Part shown: positions 1 through 6,877 of the stretch, piece after piece
Layout: every line of letters starts with the position of its first letter
Numbering within the stretch: the first letter of the stretch is position 1
Source: Alphaproteobacteria bacterium
GTDB lineage: Bacteria; Pseudomonadota; Alphaproteobacteria; UBA7887
Assembly (NCBI GenBank): GCA_028289725.1
Contig: JANQOH010000195.1
Span: 1-21,886, forward strand
Direction: 5' to 3'
Length of the DNA: 21,886 nucleotides
Made by a program: the position numbers and the translations under genes
The notes under the pieces: model-generated
Seen by the model: the letters and a program-made list of their open reading frames with translations, nothing else
Databases searched by the model: none
What the model was told of the DNA's origin: nothing

Positions 1-1
1 T

Positions 2-232
2 CAATGTGGCGGCGTGTTGGTTCGTCCCGGCGACGTGCTGGTCGGTGACGGCGACGGCGTTGTCGTCGTGCCCTCGTGGTACGCCGACGAATGCGTCGCC
101 GTGGTCGAGGAGCACGAAGAAGTCGAAGCGTACGTCAAAGAAAAGATCATGCGCGACAATGTGCCGCCGGGCCGTTACTACCCGCCGTCCCCCGAAATGT
201 ATGAAGAGTTTCGTGCGCAGCGGAAAACCTGA
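2..232 (+). CDS. RraA-like family protein, C-terminal part (5' end outside window)
   Basis: Only the last 76 residues are visible; the frame is open to the left edge, so the gene is cut by the window. The segment CGGVLVRPGDVLVGDGDGV followed by VVVP matches the conserved C-terminal core of the RraA/HMG-aldolase-like fold, which often ends in a helix and a YYPP-type tail, here NVPPGRYYPP. Family members include regulators of RNase E activity and class II aldolases or oxaloacetate decarboxylases. Outside enterobacteria a metabolic lyase role is more common, so I would not call this an RNase E regulator. The stop lies 55 bp before the next co-directional gene, a dehydrogenase, so the two may be cotranscribed. 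The substrate cannot be told from this fragment. Confidence 0.8.
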   Translation, partial: QCGGVLVRPGDVLVGDGDGVVVVPSWYADECVAVVEEHEEVEAYVKEKIMRDNVPPGRYYPPSPEMYEEFRAQRKT

Positions 233-287
233 CCGCTTAAACAGGTCGACGACTAAACGACGGCGGCGCCAAGAAAAGGAATTTGTT

Positions 288-1052
288 ATGGAATTGAAAG
301 ACCGGACAATTGTCGTCACCGGGGCGGCGGGCGGCATCGGGCGGGCGTTAGCGCTGCGGTTTCATCAAGAAGGCGCGAAGCACGTCGTGTGCGTCGATTT
401 GAACAGCGACGGCGCGGCGGCGACGGCCAAGGAAATCGAAGGCACGGCGCACGCGGTCAATGTCGGAGTCGATGGCGAAGTCAAGACGCTGATCGAGACC
501 GTTGAACGCGACCAGGGCCCAATCGACTTGTTTTGTTCGAATGCCGGTATTTCTGTAGCGGGCGGGCCGGAAGTCGGCGATAACGACTGGCAACGCATTT
601 GGGATGTCAATGTGATGTCGCACGTGTTCGCCGCTCGGCACGTGGTACCGCGCATGATCAAACGCGGCGGCGGATACCTGCTCAACACCGCCTCCGCGGC
701 GGGCCTCCTGTCACAGATCGGCTCAGCGCCCTACGCCGTCACCAAGCATGCCGCGGTGGGACTCGCCGAATGGCTCGCTCTCACCTACGGCGATGACGGC
801 ATCAAAGTCTCGGTGCTGTGCCCGCAAGCGGTGCGCACGGCGATGACTGCCGGGTTAGAGGATGCGGTCGCCAGCATCGACGGCATGCTTGAACCCGAAC
901 CGGTCGCGGACGCCTGTGTCGAAGCCATCAAGGCTGAGACCTTTCTCGTCCTCCCTCACCCGCAAGTGCTCGAGTATATGCGCCGCAAGACCGCCGACTA
1001 CGACCGCTGGATTCGCGGCATGCAACGCCTTAATCGCCAGTACGAAACCTGA
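288..1052 (+). CDS. Short-chain dehydrogenase/reductase (SDR family)
   Basis: A 254-residue classical SDR, of normal length for the family. It shows the Rossmann nucleotide-binding motif TGAAGGIG (residues 11-18), NAG (85-87), a serine in NTASAAG (about residue 136) and the catalytic YAVTK with Tyr149 and Lys153. Asp37 at the end of the second beta strand (VCVDLN) suggests a preference for NAD(H); that is a family rule, not direct proof. The ATG at 288 is chosen because a purine-rich AAGAAAAGGA lies just upstream and the Rossmann motif starts ten residues in. The same frame is open further upstream, but that part overlaps the RraA-like gene in another frame and reads as a shadow. The substrate, probably a hydroxyl or carbonyl compound, is unknown. 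Confidence 0.92.
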   Translation: MELKDRTIVVTGAAGGIGRALALRFHQEGAKHVVCVDLNSDGAAATAKEIEGTAHAVNVGVDGEVKTLIETVERDQGPIDLFCSNAGISVAGGPEVGDNDWQRIWDVNVMSHVFAARHVVPRMIKRGGGYLLNTASAAGLLSQIGSAPYAVTKHAAVGLAEWLALTYGDDGIKVSVLCPQAVRTAMTAGLEDAVASIDGMLEPEPVADACVEAIKAETFLVLPHPQVLEYMRRKTADYDRWIRGMQRLNRQYET

Positions 1053-1067
1053 GGGTCGCGTCTGAGA

Positions 1068-1511
1068 TCAAACGCATCCAGCCGGCCGACGGCGCAGCCA
1101 AAGAGCCAAGATGACCAGCGCAATCGACACCAAATGAAAACCGACGAGCGAATTCAGGTAGGAGACCTCCTCCGCGCTCGGCGCGATCTCAGGCGGAACG
1201 TCGATAATCCATGAACGAAACACGGTGTAGAGGAGAATCTGACTCAACGCCGCAGCAAAGAACGCGATGATCGCAGGTCGCCAAATCCACAGGAAACCGA
1301 CCGCGACCACCAGATCAAGCGCCAAGTAGATCACGTCCAGGGCCTGCCATTTGAGCGGCCAACCAAGCCAATCGGTTCCTCGAAACCCGAGCATGTTACT
1401 CACATGGACGAAGGCGCCGTACGCGTAGAACAGGGCGATCAGCAGGAAAATCGCGCGGACGACGCGCGACGGCCACGGCGAAACTCGCCGCGTCGGGTCA
1501 GACGGGCTCAT
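1068..1511 (-). CDS. Four-helix integral membrane protein of unknown function
   Basis: A 147-residue protein with four clear hydrophobic segments, at about residues 17-37, 57-76, 78-98 and 119-138, and a basic C-terminus (LRRRP). I do not recognise a named family. The second and third helices are separated only by WRP. The loop after helix 3 is acidic and proline-rich (DVPPEIAPSAEE). The ATG at 1511 was chosen over a TTG at 1520 in the same frame, since neither has a convincing ribosome binding site. It is convergent with the upstream dehydrogenase (15 bp between stops) and co-directional with the lipoprotein gene that precedes it on the - strand, with about 30 bp between them, so the two may form a unit. 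No catalytic motif is visible. Confidence 0.72.
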   Translation of the reverse strand: MSPSDPTRRVSPWPSRVVRAIFLLIALFYAYGAFVHVSNMLGFRGTDWLGWPLKWQALDVIYLALDLVVAVGFLWIWRPAIIAFFAAALSQILLYTVFRSWIIDVPPEIAPSAEEVSYLNSLVGFHLVSIALVILALWLRRRPAGCV

Positions 1512-1541
1512 GTCCAACAACGCCGGCTTTATGCGCGGCGG

Positions 1542-1973
1542 CTAATATTTCTCCCAACACACTGCCACCGCGGCATCAAGGTTGGCCTCTTCCGGCATTG
1601 TGGCACCGGTAAGAATATCGCGCCGAAGCGCCACCGCTGTCCCGTAGCCATACAAGACTTCTAAAGGTGCCCGTCCCAGATCCAGTTCGTCCAGCATGCA
1701 ATCGCAACGCACGGTGCTGGCTTCGGGTTGTTCCAGACACCATTGTTTAACGCTTACGGCCGTGCAATCGGCATCAACTTTGAAATTGATAATCGTGCCT
1801 TCGGCATCTCGGATCCGTTCACATTCGGGGAAGGCTGCAAGACCCATTGCAAGATAACGCCATTGCTGAGGCGTTTGGGGTCTCGTTGGTTCAGGATTCG
1901 CGCATGCGCTAACCAACAAAACGAGCGAAACAATCGCCGCCAACCGTCCTATACCGAATGCTTCGCGGCTCAT
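1542..1973 (-). CDS. Small cysteine-containing lipoprotein, function unknown
   Basis: With the ATG at 1973 this is 143 residues. It begins with a typical lipoprotein signal: a short basic region, the hydrophobic stretch LAAIVSLVLLVSAC, and a lipobox LVSAC with Cys24 as the lipidation site. The mature part is small and cysteine-containing (ECERI, ADCTA, KQWCLE, RCDCML, VCWEKY), which suggests disulfides in the periplasm. I do not recognise the family. An alternative ATG at 2024 would add 17 residues to the N-terminus; it has a GGGGA about 11 bp upstream and overlaps the stop of a small ORF as ATGA. The 1973 start gives a more normal signal peptide, so I prefer it. The ORF may be cotranscribed with the membrane protein downstream of it. 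Confidence 0.7.
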   Translation of the reverse strand: MSREAFGIGRLAAIVSLVLLVSACANPEPTRPQTPQQWRYLAMGLAAFPECERIRDAEGTIINFKVDADCTAVSVKQWCLEQPEASTVRCDCMLDELDLGRAPLEVLYGYGTAVALRRDILTGATMPEEANLDAAVAVCWEKY

Positions 1974-2020
1974 GCCGGTACGGAGCCATAGCCGCGTCGA
2001 GATGCGGTTGCAGGATTGGT

Positions 2021-2188
2021 TCATCGGTAAGGATTCCCCATGAGAGCAAGGGCAATTTGCCAAATTCCATGGGCCGCCGGCGCCCAAATGAAAAGATCCA
2101 CCAGATTGTAAACCTTTATCGCGGACTTGGCTTCGTCGACCCAGTGCGAACCGATGACCCGGTCGCGCATCACGCAGCGACGGCGCAT
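2021..2188 (-). CDS. Candidate small ORF (55 aa) upstream of the lipoprotein gene
   Basis: The reverse strand holds an open frame starting at an ATG (2188) with an arginine-rich N-terminus (MRRRCVMRDR), then WVDEAKSAIKVYNL, and a short hydrophobic C-terminal part (LFIWAPAA, IWQIALALMG). Its TGA overlaps the alternative ATG of the lipoprotein gene as ATGA, an arrangement typical of translational coupling. There is no ribosome binding site before the ATG, and the frame has a stop 14 codons further up, so any coding region is short. I recognise no family. It could equally be chance or a remnant. Confidence 0.2.
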   Translation of the reverse strand: MRRRCVMRDRVIGSHWVDEAKSAIKVYNLVDLFIWAPAAHGIWQIALALMGNPYR

Positions 2189-2454
2189 GTTATCGCGCAA
2201 CGCCCGGATTTGGGTGAAGCGGCGGTTCTATCGCGTCAGATCCGCCCACCTTTTTTTGGCCATGGCAGCGGGGGGTTGTCCGAGCCATGACCCAGTTCTA
2301 TGTCGCTTGCGCGGCATGTGAAGGCGCTATGCGACGTGTCGCGATACAAGCCGGGATCGGTTGACCAAAGCGTTGACACTGAGACGAGGCGAAAAGTTCG
2401 TATTTCGGTATGCGGTCAATTTTGCGCGAACCTGTTAGGTGTGGAGAAGAACTC
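2189..2454. other. Intergenic region without a recognisable gene
   Basis: This stretch separates the - strand lipoprotein region from the + strand beta-barrel gene and must hold promoters for both. No open frame in it looks like protein. A T7 run lies near 2250. A TTGACA hexamer sits at 2373-2378, but no well-spaced -10 hexamer follows it, so I do not call a promoter. No stable RNA gene or repeat was seen. Confidence 0.4.
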
Positions 2455-3375
2455 ATGAAGCGTTTTGTCGGCATCGGATTGCTTGTCGGGGCCTGCATGT
2501 TTTCGTCGTCACTGGCGCTGGCACAGCCCGAACAACAAACGCAGCGCGGGCCCTGGGTGTGGAGCCTCGGGGGTGGCGCGGCGCATCAGTTTGAGAGTGA
2601 CCTCGACAATCAAGGCGACTTCAGTTCGACCCGCTGGTTCGCGCAGGGCAGTGTCGGCTATGGCTGGGACCGAGACACAAGCGTTTCGCTCTCACTTGAC
2701 GGCGGCGAGACGCACTACGATTTTTCCGACGATACGTCGATCGGCGGCGGTAAGCCGTGGGAGACCATACGCAACTTTCGGGTCAGCGTGCCGGTGCGCT
2801 TCTCCCCGGCCGAGGACATGAGCGCCATCATCATCCCATCGGTGCGCTTCAATACGGAAAGCGGCGCGTCGCTTGACGATGGCCGGACCGAAGGTGCCCT
2901 CGCCGGGGTCAGTTGGCGATTGAGCCAGACGTTCGCCATCGGTCCGGGCATCGGCTGGTTTTCCGAACTCGGCGGCGGGTCCCAAGTGTTCCCGATCGTA
3001 TTGATTGACTGGGACATCACAGACCGACTGAAGCTCTCGACTGGCCCGGGGCCGGGCGCATCCCAAGGGCCCGGCCTGACCCTATCGTGGAAGGCGACCG
3101 ACACCATCGGCTTTTCGCTCAGCGGTCGTTGGGAACGAACAAGGTTTGCACTCGACGACAGCGGCCCATCGCCCAATGGCATTGGGGAGGAACGCAGCTT
3201 CCCCTTCGCCGTCTCGATCGACTACAGGGCGACGCCAGCAATTGAACTAAACGCCTTTGTCGGCGCGGAATTTGGTGGCCGGTTACGCCTTGAGGACCGC
3301 AACGGCAATGGCATCCAAGAGGTCGATTACGATCCCGCGCCCATTGCCGGGGCGGCGTTTCGCCTGCGCTTCTGA
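2455..3375 (+). CDS. Outer-membrane beta-barrel protein
   Basis: A 306-residue exported protein. The N-terminus is a Sec signal peptide (MKRFVGIGLLVGAC, then MFSSSLALA) with a likely signal peptidase I site after Ala23. The rest alternates polar and aromatic residues in short strands, for example WFAQGSVGYGWDRD, SVSLSLDGGE, FRVSVPVRFS, GLTLSWKATD and FAVSIDYRAT. It ends in AAFRLRF, the terminal phenylalanine that the BAM machinery recognises in outer-membrane proteins. Near the C-terminus, EDRNGNGIQEVDYD looks like a calcium-binding-type loop between strands. ATG 2455 is preceded by GGAGAA at a good distance. A Cys at residue 14 gives a weak lipobox, but the hydrophobic stretch continues past it, so a type I cleavage is more likely. 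The general class is well supported; the transported or bound substrate is unknown. Confidence 0.82.
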   Translation: MKRFVGIGLLVGACMFSSSLALAQPEQQTQRGPWVWSLGGGAAHQFESDLDNQGDFSSTRWFAQGSVGYGWDRDTSVSLSLDGGETHYDFSDDTSIGGGKPWETIRNFRVSVPVRFSPAEDMSAIIIPSVRFNTESGASLDDGRTEGALAGVSWRLSQTFAIGPGIGWFSELGGGSQVFPIVLIDWDITDRLKLSTGPGPGASQGPGLTLSWKATDTIGFSLSGRWERTRFALDDSGPSPNGIGEERSFPFAVSIDYRATPAIELNAFVGAEFGGRLRLEDRNGNGIQEVDYDPAPIAGAAFRLRF

Positions 3376-3420
3376 TCGTCGACACCGTATGACATCAGGG
3401 TTTGCTTTCCGCCGAAGTTA

Positions 3421-3445
3421 GGACTTAGTGTCCAGTCGCGACTGG
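3421..3445. promoter_or_regulatory. Overlapping palindromes upstream of the GNAT gene
   Basis: Two inverted repeats overlap in 25 bp: GGAC-ttagt-GTCC (3421-3433) and a perfect 14-bp palindrome CCAGTCGCGACTGG (3432-3445). They lie 45 bp after the beta-barrel stop and about 50 bp before the acetyltransferase start. They could be a transcription factor site for the acetyltransferase gene or part of a transcript-end hairpin for the barrel gene. There is no T-run, which argues against an intrinsic terminator. Confidence 0.35.
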
Positions 3446-3496
3446 GGCGTTCGAACAGACGGGCGCTGTCGCTCATCCCAGTTCCGACGAGGCCCA

Positions 3497-4027
3497 ATGA
3501 CTGGCGACACTATCAAGATCGAAGCCCTTTCGGCGCAAACCGTCGACGATCATTTGCCCGAGCTGGCCCGTTTGCTCAACACGTGCGTCGCAACGGGCGC
3601 CAGCGTCAGTTTCGTCCTACCCCACGAGATCGAGGACAGCCTCGCATTTTGGACCGAGTCGGTGCGCCCGGCGGTGGCGGATGGAAAGCGCGTGCTCCTG
3701 GTAGCCCACGCGAACGGACGCCTTGCCGGCTCCGTCCAACTGGATTGCGACACGCCGCCCAACCAACCGCATCGCGGCGAAGTGACGAAGCTGCTGGTGC
3801 ATCCCGACGCGCGACAACAAGGCGTCGCGCGCGCGCTCATGTACGCGCTCGAAGACCAGGCACGCATGCAGGGCCGGCGCCTGCTCACGCTCGACACCGC
3901 GAGCGACGTCGCCGAGCATCTTTACAAATCACTGGGCTATCAGCGCGTCGGCGCAATCCCGGGTTATGCACGAGACCCGATCAAAGATCGTTACGACGCG
4001 ACCGTGATTATGTATAAGGCACTTTAG
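3497..4027 (+). CDS. GNAT-family N-acetyltransferase
   Basis: A 176-residue single-domain GNAT enzyme, of usual length. Motif A spans about residues 96-124 (VTKLLVHPDARQQGVARAL), with the acetyl-CoA pyrophosphate-binding loop RQQGVA at 106-111. Motif B follows as LYKSLGYQRVG (142-152). The family transfers an acetyl group from acetyl-CoA to an amine; the acceptor cannot be read from the sequence. The ATG at 3497 was chosen because a GAGG sits a few bases upstream and the fold starts soon after; the frame is open for 23 more codons upstream, which look non-coding. Its stop is 34 bp from the stop of the convergent MBL-fold gene. Confidence 0.9.
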   Translation: MTGDTIKIEALSAQTVDDHLPELARLLNTCVATGASVSFVLPHEIEDSLAFWTESVRPAVADGKRVLLVAHANGRLAGSVQLDCDTPPNQPHRGEVTKLLVHPDARQQGVARALMYALEDQARMQGRRLLTLDTASDVAEHLYKSLGYQRVGAIPGYARDPIKDRYDATVIMYKAL

Positions 4028-4041
4028 CCGTGCATTGTCCT

Positions 4042-4063
4042 TAGCATAGTAATGAATATGCTA
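4042..4063. terminator. Possible bidirectional hairpin between convergent genes
   Basis: TAGCATA (4042-4048) and TATGCTA (4057-4063) form a perfect 7-bp stem with an 8-nt loop between the convergent GNAT and MBL-fold genes. It overlaps the stop codon of the latter. The stem is AT-rich and has no T-run on either side, so the terminator call rests mainly on position. Confidence 0.3.
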
Positions 4064-4843
4064 TCGATCACGTTTGGCGAGATAGGCGTCGATCAGCGCC
4101 AGAAGGCGGTCGCGCCCGAAGCTTGGATCGTGCCCGCCGTGTACGACGCGCACCGGGAGGTCGCGCAAGCGCTTCATCGAAGCGATATAGGGTTCGATTT
4201 CGGAATCGGCCAGACCGTCGAGCAGCGGCCCGTCATAGACGCAGTCGCCTGAGAACAGCACGCCGGTCGCCGATTCCCACAGCCCGATGGACCCCGGCGA
4301 ATGGCCCGGCAAGTGCAACACCTCGAACGAACGGTCCCCGAGATCCACGCGATCGCCGTCTTCGACAGTCTCGGTCGCACCGGCGGGACGCACCCGGTAG
4401 GTGTCAGGATCGTACCCGGTGTGCGGCAAAGCGGTGATCAACAGGGACTCGGCGTCAAAGTCATACCCTGCCTCCTGCAGATAGGCGATGCCCTCGGCGC
4501 GGAATACATCGACGGGCATGAGGCCCGTGGCCTCCGGCGGCGTTTCCAACAGCGCTGCTTCCGCGCGATGTACCAGGCAATGCTCGAACTCATGGTGGCC
4601 GCCAACATGGTCGCCATGTGTGTGCGTGGCAACAGCGGTCACGGGTTTGTCGAGCAAATCCCGCGCCGCGTTTTTGAGGCTGGCCACGCCCATGCCAGTG
4701 TCGATGAACAAATCCCGGTCGCGGCCCCGGACGTGCCAGATATTGCAGCGCATGAACGGCACGACATGAGGCTCGTACAGCCAGGTGATGTCGTCATCTA
4801 GATAGCACCGCTCAAACCAGCGGTCGGCGATCTGCAAAGCCAT
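4061..4843 (-). CDS. MBL-fold metallo-hydrolase
   Basis: A 260-residue protein with the full metallo-beta-lactamase-fold metal set: HTHGDH (His74, His76, Asp78, His79), His181 in LPGHSPGS, Asp200 in LFSGDCVYDG, and a C-terminal VVHGGHD (His235/His238). This predicts a di-zinc or zinc/iron hydrolase. LPGHSPGSIGLW resembles the glyoxalase II/RNase Z/quorum-lactonase branch rather than true beta-lactamases, and no signal peptide is present, so it is cytoplasmic. Likely substrates are a thioester, lactone or phosphoester. A GAGGGA lies upstream of the ATG. It is the most downstream gene of a - strand series and lies 99 bp after the methyltransferase gene. Confidence 0.9.
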   Translation of the reverse strand: MALQIADRWFERCYLDDDITWLYEPHVVPFMRCNIWHVRGRDRDLFIDTGMGVASLKNAARDLLDKPVTAVATHTHGDHVGGHHEFEHCLVHRAEAALLETPPEATGLMPVDVFRAEGIAYLQEAGYDFDAESLLITALPHTGYDPDTYRVRPAGATETVEDGDRVDLGDRSFEVLHLPGHSPGSIGLWESATGVLFSGDCVYDGPLLDGLADSEIEPYIASMKRLRDLPVRVVHGGHDPSFGRDRLLALIDAYLAKRDR

Positions 4844-4942
4844 CCGCCCAGTCCCTCACCCGCAACGAATGTCACGACCCGCTGCGGTTCGGCCAGACCT
4901 CCCAAGCAGGTTCGACGGAACCAACGGTTTTGCGCGCTGGCG

Positions 4943-5809
4943 TTATGCCGCCAGCAGTCGCTCGATCGGGATGTTGGTCGGGCTGGCTGGGCGTGACAGA
5001 TAGAACTCGGCGAGAAGGTGGCCTTCGGCCTCGAGCCCGGTCGGATCGACGCCTTGTTCGCGCAGTTGCTCAATCACCTGCTCTTGTTCTTCCTCGGACT
5101 CAAAGCGGCGCTGAACAAAAGTCCGCCCCTCGAGCTTTTCAGTCACATAGCCCCATTCGCTCAACCTGTCTGCGATCGCGTCAAACGGGAACAGGCGCAG
5201 GACGAAATTGCCGAGCCAGGCCGGCTGCCCTTGGGTGATCGCGGGCAAGATACGGTCGAAGCTCTTCTCGGTTACATAACCGACACATCCGGTAGAGGTG
5301 ACCAAATCGACCTGGGTCAATTCTTCGCGTACTTGGCCCGGCAATGGCTCGTTCTCGAGATTGAGGGCGAGCCCTCCGTCGAGCAAGCCGGCTCCCTCGG
5401 CGAACGCGACGGCCGATTCGGCCTGATCGAGGCCGATCATCTCAATCGCCTCAGGGTCATCCAAATTATCGAAGAAGTCACGGTCACGCTCGGCGAGTTC
5501 TTCCGGCGTGACATCCGTAAGCGCTTGAGCACCCCAATGTTCGTAGAGATCCGGCATCGACAGATCGTGCTTCAGCAACGCCGCGTTGACGCCGTAGGAA
5601 CATCCCAAGTCAAGGACATGAACTGTCTCGTCTGGTCTGCGTCGCAAATGCGCGATCAGCTTCAGGAAGATCGGTTTGGCGTGTCCCGGAATGGCATACC
5701 CTAGCCGTTCTAGCTCCCGGAAATAGGCTCTCGGGTCTGGCTGATCATAAACATGGTCCATGTTGGCTTTGGCTTCGTTGATTTCCTCAAAGGCAACCTC
5801 ACCTGACAT
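4943..5809 (-). CDS. Class I SAM-dependent methyltransferase-like protein
   Basis: 288 residues. Motif I is VLDLGCSYG (residues 65-73), the glycine-rich SAM-binding loop. Later segments fit the Rossmann core: EMIGLDQAESAVAFA as the motif II acidic strand, VDLVTSTGCVGYVT as motif IV, and an acidic, glutamine-rich tail (ESEEEQEQVIEQLREQG). The N-terminal 60 residues (YDQPDPRAYFRELERLGY) look like a substrate-specific cap. The ATG at 5809 has a strong AGGGGGGAAA upstream. The acceptor is unknown. It sits between a crotonase-family gene (180 bp upstream) and an MBL-fold hydrolase (99 bp downstream), all on the - strand. These gaps are wide for one operon, so cotranscription is possible but not shown. 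Confidence 0.8.
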   Translation of the reverse strand: MSGEVAFEEINEAKANMDHVYDQPDPRAYFRELERLGYAIPGHAKPIFLKLIAHLRRRPDETVHVLDLGCSYGVNAALLKHDLSMPDLYEHWGAQALTDVTPEELAERDRDFFDNLDDPEAIEMIGLDQAESAVAFAEGAGLLDGGLALNLENEPLPGQVREELTQVDLVTSTGCVGYVTEKSFDRILPAITQGQPAWLGNFVLRLFPFDAIADRLSEWGYVTEKLEGRTFVQRRFESEEEQEQVIEQLREQGVDPTGLEAEGHLLAEFYLSRPASPTNIPIERLLAA

Positions 5810-5989
5810 GGACTTTCCCCCCTTTATTTCGGTTCAACCGATCGCGCAGCCGAACTCACGACGCGCAAACACCACTGCCGCACATCGCTTTGCAATCAAG
5901 GCGCGACTTAAATCTGCTTATGTCAGCTTGTTGGCCGGACCCTAACATGTCGGACCGGGAAGCGAAACCGGACTCCGGCGGTGACGCGG

Positions 5990-6760
5990 TTAACCGAGGC
6001 GCTGTTTCATAAATGCCGCCACGCGGTCGCCGGTATCCGGGATTTCGTACTCCGTCCCTGCTTCAAAGGCGAGCCCGTCGGTTAGACCGCGATCCGCCGC
6101 CACGCGGTACAGGTCCTTATAGGCCGCAATGGAGCCCGGGCTGTTCGCCGCGATTTTCTGCGCAAGATCCGCCACCACTTGATCCAAATCCGCACGCGGC
6201 ACCGCTTCGAGCACCAGACCGAAATCGGCCGCCTCGCGTCCGGTGAACGTGCGCGCGGTGAAGGACAGCTCGCGCGCCCGCTGCGCGCCGACGATACGCG
6301 GCAAGCGCTGGGTCATGCCCCAGGTCGGCCGAAAACCGAGTACCGCATGGGTGTCGCCGAACTTGGCTTCCTCAGCGGCGACGCGCAGGTCGCACGCCAG
6401 CGCGATTTCCAACGCACCCGTGAAGCAAAAGCCGTTGATCTTGGCGATCACGGCCTGCGGCATCACGGCGATCTGCTCGATCACTTGCCGCGCGAGATCG
6501 TTCAAAGCATTGCCGACGTCGCCGCCCGCCGCATCGATGCCGGCACTCTGCAAGGCTTTGAGATCGACGCCCGCGGAAAAGGCGCGGCCCGCCCCGGTGA
6601 GCACGACGACCGTGACGTCATCGCGGCCGGCAATCGCCGCCAAATGCTCGGACACCGCCTGCAGCAGTCCCGGGGTCAGCGCGTTCATCTGATCCGGGCG
6701 ATTGAGCGTGATTTCCGCGACACGCTGTGAGACGTCCAATAAGGCGAGCTGTTCAGTCAC
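5990..6760 (-). CDS. Enoyl-CoA hydratase/isomerase (crotonase) family protein with altered active site
   Basis: 256 residues, the normal crotonase length. FSAGVDLKAL (61-70) gives the first oxyanion-hole segment and INGFCFTGALEIALACDL (108-125) the second. Glu118 in GALE aligns with catalytic Glu144 of rat mitochondrial hydratase. The second catalytic glutamate (rat Glu164, in QPE) is replaced: the sequence here is FGDTHAVLG, with His138 at that position. So the fold and CoA binding are secure, but ordinary syn-hydration of enoyl-CoA is doubtful. Related proteins with a D-T-H segment are usually just annotated as enoyl-CoA hydratase. The start is a GTG at 6760, with only a weak upstream signal. 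It lies 117 bp downstream of the three-domain protein gene on the same strand. Confidence 0.88.
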   Translation of the reverse strand: MTEQLALLDVSQRVAEITLNRPDQMNALTPGLLQAVSEHLAAIAGRDDVTVVVLTGAGRAFSAGVDLKALQSAGIDAAGGDVGNALNDLARQVIEQIAVMPQAVIAKINGFCFTGALEIALACDLRVAAEEAKFGDTHAVLGFRPTWGMTQRLPRIVGAQRARELSFTARTFTGREAADFGLVLEAVPRADLDQVVADLAQKIAANSPGSIAAYKDLYRVAADRGLTDGLAFEAGTEYEIPDTGDRVAAFMKQRLG

Positions 6761-6877
6761 GATAAAAATCCGTCAAATGCTGGTCTGGGAATGGGCTGAG
6801 GCATTTTTTGCCACGGCGATGTCTAGGCGTCTTGCGCGACAACCGCAAGACTCGGCTGTGCGCGGCGGCCCTCTGGT

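Noticed and set aside
6..287. Open frame continuing upstream of the first dehydrogenase start
   Set aside because: It overlaps the RraA-like gene in another frame, its residues are serine/threonine/arginine-rich like a GC-rich shadow, and ATG 288 has a ribosome binding site directly before the Rossmann fold.
2373..2378. TTGACA as a promoter -35 for the beta-barrel gene, or as a TetR half-site
   Set aside because: No -10 hexamer at 16-18 bp, and no second half-site to make a palindrome like those at 20651-20707.
5018..5704. 228-codon + strand frame opposite the methyltransferase
   Set aside because: Antisense to a gene with clear SAM motifs; no family features of its own.
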